Shown in pieces: positions 49,866 to 61,178 of a stretch of 64,000 nt of DNA. The notes beneath the pieces are model-generated. The model was not told the origin of the DNA. It worked only from the letters and a program-made list of their open reading frames with translations, and did not search any database. Source of the stretch: Thunnus maccoyii (taxonomy: Eukaryota > Chordata > Actinopteri > Scombriformes > Scombridae); the NCBI RefSeq assembly GCF_910596095.1, contig NC_056543.1:20524042-20588041 (forward strand), in the 5' to 3' direction. How positions within the stretch are numbered: the stretch's first letter is position 1; every line of letters begins with the position of its first letter. A program made the translations under genes and the position numbers.

Positions 49866-50245
49866 TTTTCAATAATTAATAGTATCAATGGGTAAATATC
49901 ATGTTAACGTGTGTAAATGAAAGATACTTTACTGAGCTTCCCCCCACTTCATGAATGACTAAATTATAGACCTACTTTGACTTCCTGACAAAATGTATTA
50001 AACTAAACAAAAGAAGCCATGAAATTGCATCGACTTACAGTCTACCAGTCAAAAGTTTGGACTTCTGACTGGCAGACTTCTGACTTGTTATTATTCTGAA
50101 ATGTATGTAAAATAATGATTTTCTGTGCATTTATGTTGTTGTGTGGCTATTGTGTCTTTGTAATAATCCCCTTGTCATCTCCCTCTCTTTTTCTTTCTGT
50201 TATCGTGTTTTTGTTCTGCATGTCCTTTGTAAATAAAGCTATGAA
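49866..50245 (+). repeat. Direct repeat, partner of 47048-47480
   Basis: Same order of landmarks as the upstream copy (AATAATTAATAGTATCAATG to AATAAAGCTATGAAG) but without the CT minisatellite expansion. It contains a short extra piece at about 50036-50090 (CAGTCTACCAGTCAAAAGTT). Confidence 0.75.
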
Positions 50246-50454
50246 GAAAAAAACACATAACACACATAACACAGGCAAATGAATGCGCAGCACTCAGAAA
50301 TAGCTGCAAATTAAAATTTATTTGCTGCAGAAAACAAATAAATTTAAACACTCACTCAAAGCCGCTTGTAAAGATGAATAAGCAGCATGTGTTGGGCGCA
50401 TTTCCGGTTAGAGGAGAAAGCGTATGTGTCGCACAGCATCATTAGCGTACATAC

Positions 50455-51356
50455 CAGTGGCGGCTGGTGACTCAAAAAATTGGGGAGGACAGGAGGAACA
50501 CCAACATGGAATCCTACAACAAACCGCATCGTACTATATCATTGTCCCCCACTCAATGAAATCAGAGGGGTGGAGGGCAATTTTATATGCCATTAAAACA
50601 ATTTTCTTTCAAAAACAAAAACGCCTGAGTGGTGAAAGGGCTGCTTATCTAAAGACATTTAGCATTTACATATTGTTTCTGAACAAAGAAGTGCTCATTT
50701 TAGCATTTCAAATTTATATAATAGTATTGTTCTACTGTGACAACAGATTTATGTTCTCATCAGAAACAGACAACATATCACATGATTTACACGTGTTTCC
50801 TGTGTCTATTTTCTTAGTATACAGAAATATATAAAGTACCACAAAGCTTATAATGTGATACAGGTTCAGATCAGTGCTGAATACTTGAAAGATTGAACAC
50901 TAAAAACATTCACAGATCTAAAAGTGTAGGTTCACATCAGAAAGTAAAAATGGGGCGTCATTTTACGTGTCTTGGCCAATCATAGATAAGCATGAAAAAA
51001 GTGACGTACATTAAATTGATGTAGGAGATTCCGCCCTGTGGAGGACAGCAGGAGCCCGTCTTCCTCTGTCCCCCCACTCCCCCTCACTCTCCCCCACTGC
51101 TCCCCACCACCACTTCACACAGACTGCCCTTTCTCCTTCTGCCCTGCAGGTGTCATTGTTGAAGCATTTTAACCAGAATTTCAATAATGGATTTTTTCCA
51201 AAGAAGAGAGAAAAAAAAGATTTTATAAATAATACCAAGATTTGGTGATAGTTTATTTCAACCAAATATTCTTTTTTAATATTTTGATCTCCCTCTTGCC
51301 TCTCAAAAAATAGAGGAGGAGCAACCTCCTCTGCCTCTATGGACCAGCTTCCACTG
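50455..51356. mobile_element. Non-autonomous hAT-like element
   Basis: Starts CAGTGGCGGCTGGTGACTC and ends with an imperfect reverse complement (GACCAGCTTCCACTG). The flanking octamers GTACATAC and TTATATAC agree at 6 of 8 bases, as expected for a decayed 8-bp target duplication. No transposase frame was found within the 900 bases. Confidence 0.65.
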
Positions 51357-51699
51357 TTATATACATATATATATGTTTCCTAGGCGTTATGTGTGTTTAT
51401 GAGAGGAAAATGTTCATTTTAGTTAAAAATTTATGGTACGTTATTCATTGCCAGTGTCATTGTTAGGCAGCAGTACCACTAAATCACCACAGGTGTCAGT
51501 GTCACTATGTGAGCAGTGTATGTGCAGGGGGAAGTCACAACAAAGTCTTGTGTGAGCAAATCAGATACTGAGAATCTGTGTGTACAAGATAGAAGCAGAA
51601 AACACTGTGTAGCGATTGTCAACTTAAAGTGATATTTGTGCATTCTGCAGACCCTCATTAGATGTGTAGCACCAGATTGAGCCTGCGTGACATCATTCT

Positions 51700-52430
51700 G
51701 TTCGACTCTAACACACTTGTGACATTCTTTCTACAATAGAAATCAAATATTGTTTGGAAAGATTTTTCCAGCACTGTTGCAGTTGTTCCCACAAATGTGT
51801 TGCAGGTTGCTTTGCTTTCATCCTTCTCTCCAGTTCATCCCAAACCAGTTCAATGACTGTGCTGGTTTCATGAGGCCTACCATCTTGTTCTTTTCTTCTA
51901 AGATAGTTCTGACAGTGTGGATGTATGTTCTGGGTCATTATCTTGCTGTAGGAGGAACCCCTGACCAACTAGACCAGAGGATATTGCATGACTCTGCAAA
52001 ATGCAGTGGTAGCCCTTTTGGTCCAGGGTGCCAGAGGATTTGGAAGAAATCAACAAAATTTTGGACACCTGCAGGAAATATTTTCATCAGCTTTAAATGC
52101 TTCATTTACGTTCATTGCTGCAGAAAAGCTGTAAGTTGTTAAACCATTACTTGAAATGAACTTCTGAAATTACATTATTTTTCAGTTTCTGGTAACCTAA
52201 ACCTTTTTCTTTTTCTTACCTCTGGCAGTTTACTGCTTACGTTTGTACCATTTATGGTTATTCACTGGACTTGCTGGGTTGGAACGGCTTAAATCTAAAT
52301 AAAAACTGGAAAAATGAGGGTGTTATAAAACTTTTCACTGTATACAGTTCTATTATATACACTGCCGGGGAAAAGTTATTACAGTCTGTAGTGAACAGTT
52401 TAACTTGACATTTTCATTGTTTATTGTTAT
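51700..52430 (-). mobile_element. Tc1-like transposase fragment with flank, copy 1
   Basis: The minus strand from 51968 to 51708 encodes the C-terminal part of a Tc1 transposase: SKIMTQNIHPHCQNYL, ELVWDELERRMKAKQPA and THLWEQLQQCWKNL. The last acidic catalytic region is degraded and the N-terminal half is missing. The fragment plus about 250 bases of flank recurs in the same orientation at 62815-63450. Confidence 0.85.
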
Positions 52431-52758
52431 ATGTAATGTTAAGAATTCAACATGTGTATCAGCTGCACAAAAATGTTTTTAAAGTTGAAATATTAACATG
52501 TTTGTATATCCTGGGTCACATTAGGAGAAGTCATTAAATTTCAGCCTAAAAGAAAAAAAGTGTTTAGTGTGTTTTTACTCGTCTCACATGTAAAATTATA
52601 TCACATTTGACTCTGAACAGAATGTAACTTTATTTTCCACCAACATTAAGTCATACACTTTGAGCTTAGCTGAATAGCAACTAACCACTTCCTTTTCTCT
52701 GAGCCACCTCAACAGTGATGTTTAAGTTCCAGTCTTTCATTTCATTCTGAAGGTTATT

Positions 52759-54374
52759 ATGTTCAGTCAAGACCAAGCAGCTCTGCTCTCCATTCAGCTA
52801 TTAATTATGTGCCATGTCTTTGCAGGTAAAGTGGAAATTTATGTTTGTGATTCATGCTTTTCTCTTGATTTCACTACAGATTTCATGTTATAATGATTGT
52901 TTCCTTTAATGTTAGAGGTTCATCAAGTTGACTGCGGGGACATACTGGTGTCTGAGGGAAACGCCACCGTTTTCACTTGCAACATGACAAATGCAAAGCA
53001 AATCGGCTGGACCAAAGGAAGAATACTTTTTACTTTTAATGTCTTAAACAATCAGACATTTTCAAATGTCACCTCTCAAAGAATGAGCATAGACTCGAAC
53101 TTTCCTTCAAAGCTGAATATTCTTGATGTTCAGCATGAAGATGCAGGACTTTATAAGTGTGAAGTAACTTATGAAAAAGGTGTAAGGACTACTGAGTGGA
53201 ATTTAACTGTGTTGGAAATCTCTAAAGGTAGGTAGAGCATGAAGCAGGTTAAATCATTTCTACACATTTCAAAGCTCAAACTGCATGCTACTTCAATAAT
53301 TCACGTCTGATTTTGTGCAGAAATCAGTACATCGAGCTATTGTCTATACATACTTACACCTGGACTTGGATTGCTTCTTTGTGGCTTGGCTGCAGCAGTT
53401 TGCCTCTACAGGTGAGTAATAGCTTTTAGATTTCAGATTTGAAATTTATTTCATTCACATTCACAATGCATGGATGCTTGTATGTCACTGAATAGTAATG
53501 CAAACAGAATAACTATAAAGAATTGACAATAATGCAACTGAGCGTCAACAAACTATTGCTTCATTCACAGTTCTGCCAGAAACTGGATTTCCTCAACAAG
53601 TTAACCAAATGTTGGTAAATGTAACCATATTGATGTTAATCACAACAGTAATAAAAACATGATAACAGTCACTAATGGCACAAAATGATACTTCTGAGTA
53701 TCAATGTATAACAAAATAAAAAGACCAGAATGTTTTGAAGAATCCATGTTGACGACTTCAAACATTTAGTTTTTCCAGACAAACAATCCAAAACCCAAAG
53801 ATGTTCAATGTACAATAATATAAAATAAAGAAAAGCAGCAAATCCTCACATTAGAGAAGCTGCAACCAGAGAATGTTTGATATTTTTACTTGACAAATGA
53901 TTAAAATGATTCATCAAATATCAAAATAGTTGCTGATTCATTTTTGAGTAATCAATTAATCAATTTCTTTTTCACCTCTACTTTTAAACAATTTATTTGT
54001 ATTCCACTGTCCCATGCGTGAACTCAGTCTCTTATAATAATGTGTCTGAAACATTTGGAAATAGTCTGGAGCAAAGTGTCATTATCGATCATGATTCTGT
54101 CTCAGCAGAAAACTCAGGACCACGACAACAAACCAGGACCCAGTCCCAGACCAGTTTCCTCTTCAGTCGGGGGGAGAGGTAAGAAGAACTTCACACAGTC
54201 ATGTTTTTCTGCTTTGCTTTGCTTTTCATTTTTCCTTTCTGCATTGAACTTTATTTTTACTTTCTGTCTCTATAGGTGGTCCCTCCTCAACTGCAGGGTG
54301 TTGTGGACTGTAGGACGAATAATAAGCAGAGGAGTCAGTACTTGGAGAGGCTCAATTCAATCTATGGTATATAA
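52759..54374 (+). CDS. Single-Ig-domain transmembrane receptor, family 2, intact copy
   Basis: Five exons in agreeing phases: 52759-52825 signal peptide, 52916-53227 Ig V-like domain, 53321-53411 stalk and membrane helix (GLGLLLCGLAAAVCLY), 54106-54178 and 54276-54374 cytoplasmic tail; 213 residues. The Ig domain has VFTCNMT, the core Trp in IGWTKGR, many N-glycosylation sites and EDAGLYKCEV around the second Cys. The tail starts SRKLRTTTT and ends SQYLERLNSIYGI; neither tyrosine fits a strict ITIM. Frame choice in the last two exons follows the phase-2 donor of the helix exon and gives a continuous reading frame. Overall layout and domain style resemble the CD226-like genes upstream, but the sequences differ and no named family is certain. 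Confidence 0.8.
53760..53990. mobile_element. hAT-type MITE in receptor intron
   Basis: Inverted relative to 41160-41440. The same insertion is present in the matching intron of the third copy (58670-58890), so it predates the split of these two genes. Confidence 0.65.
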
Positions 54375-54616
54375 TGAAGTAGTTGTTTAAACTGTCCAGC
54401 AGATGGTGATAAAGGCTCAGCCAAAGTTGTGTGAGAAAAGATAAAGGATGTTACTGTGAAGACAAGTGCATTAAATTAAAGCCCCAATCCATTATTGGTG
54501 CACATCACTAATTTTGTCCAGGTGCAAAGGGAAAAGCTATGAGAGTTTTGTGTGTGTGTGACTTTTGTATATGTGCTTCTAAAATACTTGCTTATTTGTT
54601 TACATAGTTTAAATTT

Positions 54617-54622
54617 AATAAA
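54617..54622 (+). terminator. Polyadenylation signal of the intact family 2 receptor
   Basis: AATAAA about 240 bases after the stop codon, in sequence conserved in the third copy (58018-58023 on the minus strand). Confidence 0.6.
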
Positions 54623-54759
54623 GAATCATCTAAAGAACTATTTCTACTTCTTTACATACTGTACATATGTTGCTGTAAAAAACTTTCTAATATTTGTAAC
54701 AGAAAGACTTTTAATTTAAAGATATTGAAAATAAGTCTTAATTAAATTAAATTCAAATT

Positions 54760-55310
54760 TTTGGCAATAACAGTACATATCATGTTTGGAGGAGAAATAG
54801 CTCTGCATATGACCCTAAAAATACCACACCTACAATGAAGTTCGGAGGTGGAAGTATTATGGTATGGGGCTGTTTCTCTCCTCATGGTACCAGCAGAATC
54901 CACATTGTTGAAGGGAAAACTAATAGAGCCATGTATGGGGATATTCTTGAGAAGAATCTGTTGCCATCCACCAGGACAGTGAGGATGAGATGCGGGTGGA
55001 CCTTCCAACAGGACAATGATCCAAAACATACTGCAAAGGAGACTCAACTGGTTCCAGAGAAAGAAAATAAAGATGTTGGAATGGCCCAGTCAATCACCCG
55101 ACTTGAACCCAATAGAACATTTGTGGAAGGAACTGAAGATAAAGATTCACCAGCGGGCCCTCCAGAACCTTCAACATTTGGAGACTGCTTAGAAGAATGA
55201 GCCAAAATCCCCCCTGAACACAGTGAGAGATTAGTTTCTTTGTACTGGAAGCGTCTTGAAGCTGTCATTGCAAACAAAGGCTTCTCCATCAAGTATTAAC
55301 TACATTTCAT
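54760..55310 (+). mobile_element. Tc1-like transposase relic
   Basis: Translation from about 54835 reads [19 protein letters not shown] and [15 protein letters not shown]. These are the central catalytic blocks of Tc1 transposases, including the second catalytic Asp in QQDNDPKH. The frame then shifts (the [12 protein letters not shown] block is off frame at about 55080). The N-terminal half is missing. Not active. Confidence 0.88.
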
Positions 55311-56595
55311 TTCGTGTGTTCAATACTTTTTTTCTGTGTCACTCCAATTTAATACACATAACTTATTTTATTGATTGGAATGTTGTGATTTCTTTTTTCT
55401 CTCTCTCTTATTTCCCCCACTCTATGTATGAATGTTTATCTTGAGAACCGTTCATCTGATCTACTTTATACCTGGCAGGTGGATTGCTGGGGAATCAAGG
55501 AAGTGCAATGTTGATGTGTGAAGTTGTTAGTATGAGCAGTTCTCGAGAAATATATAAAAAATACCTCATAAATGACGTTGATTTGCTTTGAGTCAATATG
55601 GACAGCGCCACTCTGCCGTTGCAACCCACATTGTGGTTCGAGGTGGGATTACATCCGTAGCGTTAAAGACTTATTTTGGGAGAGACTCAGCAGCCAGACC
55701 TTACTCTGTTTCTGTGTTTAGCGTCATCAGGTTAGGTTAGCTTGTTGCTAACTTCAGCGCTAACCCCTTTCACTTTTCCAGCAGTTGAGGAAACAAAAGA
55801 TGAGACTTTTCTTTGTCTTGAGAAGCTACAGAATAAGTTTGAATGTGATTTAGATTTAGATTTCTGTGTTTGTGCATGCATGTGTGTGTGTACACCTTAA
55901 GTGCTCTTGGTGACTTGACAAGTCATGTATTATTGATTCTGTATGTACGTGTGAGATGTGTGTTTGTGCCCATGTGCATGTGTACGTGGGTGTGAAAGTA
56001 CGTGTCTAAGGGTTGAGGCTTCCTGTGTTAGGTGCATTTATTTGTGGAAGGGCCTTGCAGAATTTGATATCATGCTTGAGGACTGTTTCACTCTAATGCC
56101 CACGATACTGTTGTGCCCTCATAATTCCCTACAGTAGTTGTAGATATCGAAGAGAGGGAAAGAGGAATCAAAACGGTGACTCTATGCTAATGACATGTTT
56201 TTTAAAGACAGAGTTTTCACTTCCTTAATGGAACCAGATGAGATGATTCTGAAGAGATTCATGTGTTGGGTGGGTGTGAACCTTTCAGGGTTGGTGAGAG
56301 GCAACGTTCTCTTTTCTTGCTTGGTATCCGGTCCTCTTCTCACTCAGTCTCTGGTGAATGTGGTCAAGGGTGCCTGCTGACTGCCATTACTGAAGACCTT
56401 GTGCATTAACCTGGCATTTGGACAAAAAGAAAAAAAAATCCTCTCATGCACACACAAACACATGCAGTAACATCATGCAACAAAGCAGAGAGAGTGGAAG
56501 GTGTCATGTGTGTTTCATTAGGCATCTATAAAGCACTGATGCCCCTTCATAAAAGCACAATAAACACACCAAGACACACTGAACAGTGTTTCTAC
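55310..56595. other. Non-coding sequence with GT-rich stretch
   Basis: No supported gene. Loose GT-rich tracts at about 55870-56000. Confidence 0.45.
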
Positions 56596-56717
56596 CACTG
56601 TCAAATAAATTGAAGTAGCTTGCTTTTTTTTCTCCTTTGAACCGCACAACCTCTGCAGGCCTCTTGTCAAACTTTAAATAGATCTTCAACATATAATCAA
56701 ATTCTGCTCCATCAGCC
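56596..56717 (-). other. Orphan coding-like exon candidate
   Basis: On the minus strand a CT-rich tract ending in GCAG is followed by 122 open bases and then a GTAGAA donor. The product reads ADGAEFDYMLKIYLKFDKRP and goes on through VVRFKGEKKASYFNLF. It is well balanced and unlike the surrounding AT-rich sequence. Neighbouring exons were not found and the family is not recognised. It could be one exon of a gene continuing outside the window, or chance. Confidence 0.25.
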
Positions 56718-56724
56718 CTGCTAT

Positions 56725-56727
<3 letters not shown>

Positions 56728-56755
<28 letters not shown>

Positions 56756-56775
56756 TGAGAGAGAGAGAGGAGAGA
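56728..56775. repeat. GA microsatellite
   Basis: Nearly pure GA run, which doubles as the pyrimidine tract of the orphan exon candidate on the other strand. Confidence 0.9.
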
Positions 56776-57401
56776 AAGGAAGGAAGACCGGAGGAAAAGC
56801 AAAGAAGCTGTCTGCAGGGTGCCTACTGCACACTGGCCTTCAGTAACTGACTTTATTGACTGTTTGACATAACTCTATGCTTCTTTAGCAATGCTAGTAT
56901 CATTATAACTGTAGTTAATGCCATCACACACAGATAGTGGCACATACTCTCCTTTCATATGCTGACCTACTACTTTTATGTTGTGAGAAGTAGTGGGAAG
57001 GAGGGAAAAGGTGATTCCAGCAGCCCCTGCTGGTGCAGGGTACAATTAATTGTATTGTATAATTGTCATTCAACATGTAGTCTTTTACCAGCATCAGCTG
57101 CCTCCCTCTTCCTATACACAATCACCTCTGCTTTGAAAAGCTTGTAAAACGCACCACCTGGCCTTTATGATGTTATATAGAGCACTTCCTGGGTGAAGAC
57201 CAAATCTGATAAAAGTCTAAGAGAAGAGTGATGTCATCATTTGTGATATATTTGTTATCTAGCTAGTGGCTATAATGAGTAATATTTTTTAAATGCATCA
57301 TTAAATGTGTCAACTGTAACTGACTAGCATGGACATCCGTATAATTGTTTGTCTCTAGTTTTTCAAACAGAAGAATCCTGCTGGAATCTACAGGTTAACA
57401 G

Positions 57402-57820
57402 ATCATGACGTGTCAGTGAATTGAGTTATATGTTACAGCATGTGTTGCTTGAATGAGTAGATGTTTGTCAATATTACACAGATAGTTTTCTTCAACCTTT
57501 TGTCTAAATGTTTCTATTTATGGCCGTCAAGATGATGCAAACCCACAAGGTCTCATGTTCCACAGCAGGACTGTACAACAACAGACTGAAAAATGAGTGA
57601 TACTCATAAGAGGCTGGTCATCATCTTCTCCATCATCTTTATTTCATGCTACTTGAGTTATGCAGAACCTTCTCCCTGCTCTTAGTTTACACAATGATGT
57701 TGAAAGCCAATTACTGAAATAAGATGTCAGCTCTGATAAATGTTCTGTTTTATACTGAAACAGAGCGTCTCACATCTCCTTTTGAGCCATAAATGTACTG
57801 ACACGCAGTTGGTTTAAAAA
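57402..57820 (+). repeat. Left arm of a long inverted repeat around copy 3
   Basis: The sequence from ATCATGACGTGTCAGTGAAT through ATGAGTGATACTCATAAGAG to about 57820 is found inverted at about 63580-64000, the end of the window. The right arm may continue beyond the window edge. Confidence 0.85.
57593..57685 (+). CDS. Small signal-peptide-like reading frame (copy 1)
   Basis: A 30-codon frame, ATG at 57593 and TAG at 57683. It encodes a basic start (MSDTHKRL), a hydrophobic core (VIIFSIIFISCYL) and a typical cleavage region SYA, with only EPSPCS after it. It looks like a secretion signal with a six-residue tail, or the first exon of a lost secreted or Ig gene. No GT donor sits at the expected phase. 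The inverted-arm copy at 63707-63799 keeps the same frame with two substitutions. Real coding status is uncertain. Confidence 0.25.
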   Translation: MSDTHKRLVIIFSIIFISCYLSYAEPSPCS

Positions 57821-58017
57821 CCGACTGCCTGGTTTAAACATCCAGTACAGTCTACTTCAGAAGATGTCATTTCTAAGAGTATCCTGTAGACAATTGATAA
57901 GACTTATTTTCAGTATCTTTCAATAAAAAAGTCTCTGTTACAAATATTAGAACATTTTTATTTACAGTAACATATGTACAGTATGTAAAGAAGTAGAAAT
58001 AGTACTTGAGTTGATTC

Positions 58018-58023
58018 TTTATT
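58018..58023 (-). terminator. Polyadenylation signal of receptor copy 3
   Basis: TTTATT on the + strand (AATAAA in gene sense), in the same context as the signal of the intact copy at 54617-54622. Confidence 0.55.
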
Positions 58024-58268
58024 AAATTTAAACCATGTAAACAAATAAGCAAGTATTTTAGAAGCACATATACAAAAGTCACACACACATAAAAACTCTC
58101 ATAGCTTTTCCCTTTGCACCTGGACAAAATTAGTGATGTGCACCAATAATGGATTGGGGCTTTAATTTAATGCACTTGTCTTCACAGTAACATCCTTTAT
58201 CTTTTCTCACACAACTTTGGCTGAGCCTTTATCACCATCTGCTGGACAATTTAAACCACTACTTCATT

Positions 58269-61178
58269 ATAGACCATAGATTGAATTGAGCCTCTCCAAG
58301 TACTGACTCCTCTGCTTGTTATTTATCCTACGGTCCACATCACCCTGCAGTTGAGGAGGGACCACCTATAGAGACAGAAAGTAAAAATAAAGTTTGATGC
58401 AGAAAGGAAAAACGAAAAGCAAAGCAAAGCAGAAAAACATGACTGTGTGAAGTTCTTCTTACCTCTACCCCGATTGAAGAGGAAACTGGTCTGGGACTGG
58501 GTCCTGGTTTGATGTCGTGGTCCTGAGTTTTCTGCTGAGACAGAATTGTGATCGATAATGACACTTTGCTCCAGACTATTTCCAAGTGTTTCAGACACAT
58601 TATTATAAGAGACTGAGTTCACGCATGGGACAGTGAAACACAAATAAATTGTTTTAAAAGTAGAAGTGAAAAAGAAATTGATTAATTGATTACTCGAAAA
58701 TGAATCAGCAACTATTTTGATATTTGATGAATCATTTTAATCATTTGTCAAGTAAAAATATCAAACATTCTCTGGTTGCAGCTTCTTCAATGTGAGGATT
58801 TGCTGCTTTTCTTTGTTTTATATTATTGTATATTAAACATCTTTGGGTTTTGGACTGTTTGTCTGGAAAAACTAAATGTTTGAAGTCGTCAACATGGATT
58901 CTTCAAAACATTCTGGTCTTTTTTATTTTGTTATACATTGATACTCACAAGTATCATTTTGTGCCATTAGTGACTGTTATCATGTTTTTATTACTGTTGT
59001 GATTAACAGCAATATGGTTACATTTACCAACATTTGGTTAACTTTGGTTAACTAAAATCCTGTTTCTGGCAGAACAGTGAATGAAGCAATAGTTTGTTGA
59101 CGCTCAGTTGCATTATTGTCAATTCTTTATAGTTATTCTGTTTGCATTACTATTCAGTGACATACAAGCATCCATGCATTCTCTGCATATACACCATGGA
59201 TACATGCATTGGAGCTTAGGCATATAGCTACAAGTACATGCCTAATCTCCATAGCAACCAGGGTCATAACAAGGACTTTAGAAATACTGAGATCATGAGT
59301 GCCCACCAACATCAAAAAACATCTCTAAAATATTTTGATTAGTGAGATTTTTTTTTTTTTTAATTTACATTACATTCATATTTTATGTTGAATTATATTG
59401 TGTGTATTTCCCGGTATTAAGGTACAACTGCTGTTTCAAATATCACGCTGGAGAAATACTGATGATTGTAGGGCTGCACCTCAATACTTTGAATCAAAAT
59501 GTATCACAAAGTATAAAAAAGTGTCAAGTATCAAAAGTCAGCATTGGATGCTTTGTCAGATTCTTCCAGGAAACATTTAAACTTCAGAGTATATTTTATG
59601 TAGGCAAAACATTTTATTTAACATTGACACATTGAGCAGTTTGATATATTTTGATAAATTAAAATTAAAGGTTCAAATCATGTTTATATCTCCTACAGTA
59701 AGGTATTGCATAAGGACCGATATCGATGCTCAGCCCTTGTTCTTTTTTATTTTGTAATTTTTTTGCCTATTAGTGATTAGAATTAAGTATATCAAGTCTA
59801 AACATACTGGAACGAGCCTGTAAAACAACAATGTGTATGTTTGTAATTGCAGGATGTACACTTCCCCCAGGTCGCGTCACTTTCTGCATTTCCTTGTACC
59901 CTCAGCTGTGCACAAAATACCACAGACCAAGGACATTTCAAGGTCAGTAAAATAGTTGTATGTGTATTTACTAATTAAATACATTTTCAGATTTCTGTAT
60001 CCACTCTACGATACAGATGAATGAAACTTAGTTTATGCTGCTCACAGTATTGAAAATGACATTTAAAACATTTGTCTTTGCAGAAACAATGTCCTTGTTA
60101 CTACAGACAATCCACAGGTCTCACTGTGAACAGATTTGAATGGAACTACAATGAAATTGAAGAAAAAGTCACTATGAAAACAGTTGAGTTCTAGTTGATA
60201 GATTTATGGATTATTCAGAGTATTGGAAACACCAAACACGGAAATGTGATTCCTCTTACCTCCCCTGGAGGGATGGAGGCGGAAATCTCACAAAATTTCA
60301 AAACCAAAAGTCTATCTGCTCGATGGAGGCAGAAAATCAGAAACTGGTTTGTTTGTAATTTAGATAAACTGACCATTTAAAGTCGGACAGATGTGATGTG
60401 GTTGAGATTTATACTGAAATCAGCCTTAGTTCCCATTGCTGACAACGTTTCTGCACCAAAACAAATGAGAATGAAATAAATTTCAAATCTGAAATCTAAA
60501 GGCTATTACTCACCTGCAGAGGCAAACTGCTGCAGCCAAGCCACAAAGAAGCAATCCAATTACAGGTGTACGTATGTAAAGATAATAGCTCCATGAACTG
60601 ACTTCTGCACAAAATCAGATGTGAATTATTGAAGTAGCATGCAGTTTGAGCTCTGAAATGTGTAGACATGATTTAACCTGCTTCATGCACTACCTACCTT
60701 CAGAGATCTCCAACACCCCGTCTCCAACGGTTAAATTCCACTCAGTAATCCTTACACCTCTTTCAGTAGTTACTTCACACTTATAAAGTCCTGCATCTTC
60801 ATGCTGAACATCAAGAATATTCAGCTTTGAAGGAAAGTTTGAGTCTATGCTCATTCTTTGAGTGGCGACATTTGAAAATGTCTGATTGTTTAAGACATTA
60901 AAAGTAAAAAGTATTCTTCCTTTGGTCCAGCTGATTTGCTTTGCATTTGTCATGTTGCAAGTCAAAACGGTGGCGTCTCCCTCAGACACCAGTATGTCCA
61001 CGACGTCAACTTGACGAACCTCTAACATTAAAGGAAACAATCATTATAACATGAAATCTGTAGTGAAATCAAGAGAAAAGCATGAATCACAAACATAAAT
61101 CTCCACTTTACCTGCAAAGACATGGCACATAATTAATAGCTGAATGGAGAGCAGAGCTGCTTGGTCTTGACTGAACAT
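58269..61178 (-). CDS. Single-Ig receptor family 2, copy 3 (tail truncated)
   Basis: Minus-strand homologue: 61112-61178 signal peptide, 60698-61021 Ig domain, 60514-60604 membrane helix (VIGLLLCGLAAAVCLC), 58463-58534 tail exon 4 and 58269-58365 tail exon 5. The Ig domain is fully open (VLTCNMT, ISWTKGR, EDAGLYKCEV) and ends with four extra residues (GDGV) not in the + copy. Exon 4 is one base shorter than in the intact gene (72 against 73), which makes an in-frame TAG at 58465-58467. The product would be about 183 residues with a tail of only some 20, missing both distal tyrosines. It may be a signalling-dead or decoy form, or an early pseudogene. Its third intron is about 1.3 kb longer than that of the intact copy and contains coding-like sequence on the other strand. 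Confidence 0.65.
58670..58890. mobile_element. hAT-type MITE, orthologous to that at 53760-53990
   Basis: Same element at the same relative intron position as in the intact receptor gene, reverse orientation on the + strand. Confidence 0.65.
59853..60194 (+). other. Two consecutive coding-like exons of unknown origin
   Basis: On the + strand, inside the extra intron sequence of receptor copy 3, TTGCAG is followed by 30 open codons (59853-59942) ending at an AAG|GTCAGT donor. A second exon follows a TTTGTCTTTGCAG acceptor (60084-60194) with 36 codons and a stop. Both are in phase 0. The joined product is rich in Cys and aromatic residues: LSAFPCTLSC, KQCPCYYRQSTGL, NRFEWNYNEIEE. I do not recognise the family. 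It could be captured exons of another gene carried by the inserted DNA, or chance. Confidence 0.3.

Noticed and set aside
53997-54182. Open frame over tail exon 4 of the intact family 2 receptor reading SYNNVSETFGNSLEQ
   Set aside because: Its phase does not match the helix exon. The acceptor at 54106 in the other frame joins the helix (phase 2) to the last exon (phase 0) without stops.
54276-54390. Alternative frame of the last exon (RWSLLNCRVLWTVG)
   Set aside because: Needs exon 4 to end in phase 2. The phase-0 reading gives a typical charged tail ending NSIYGI and is kept in copy 3.
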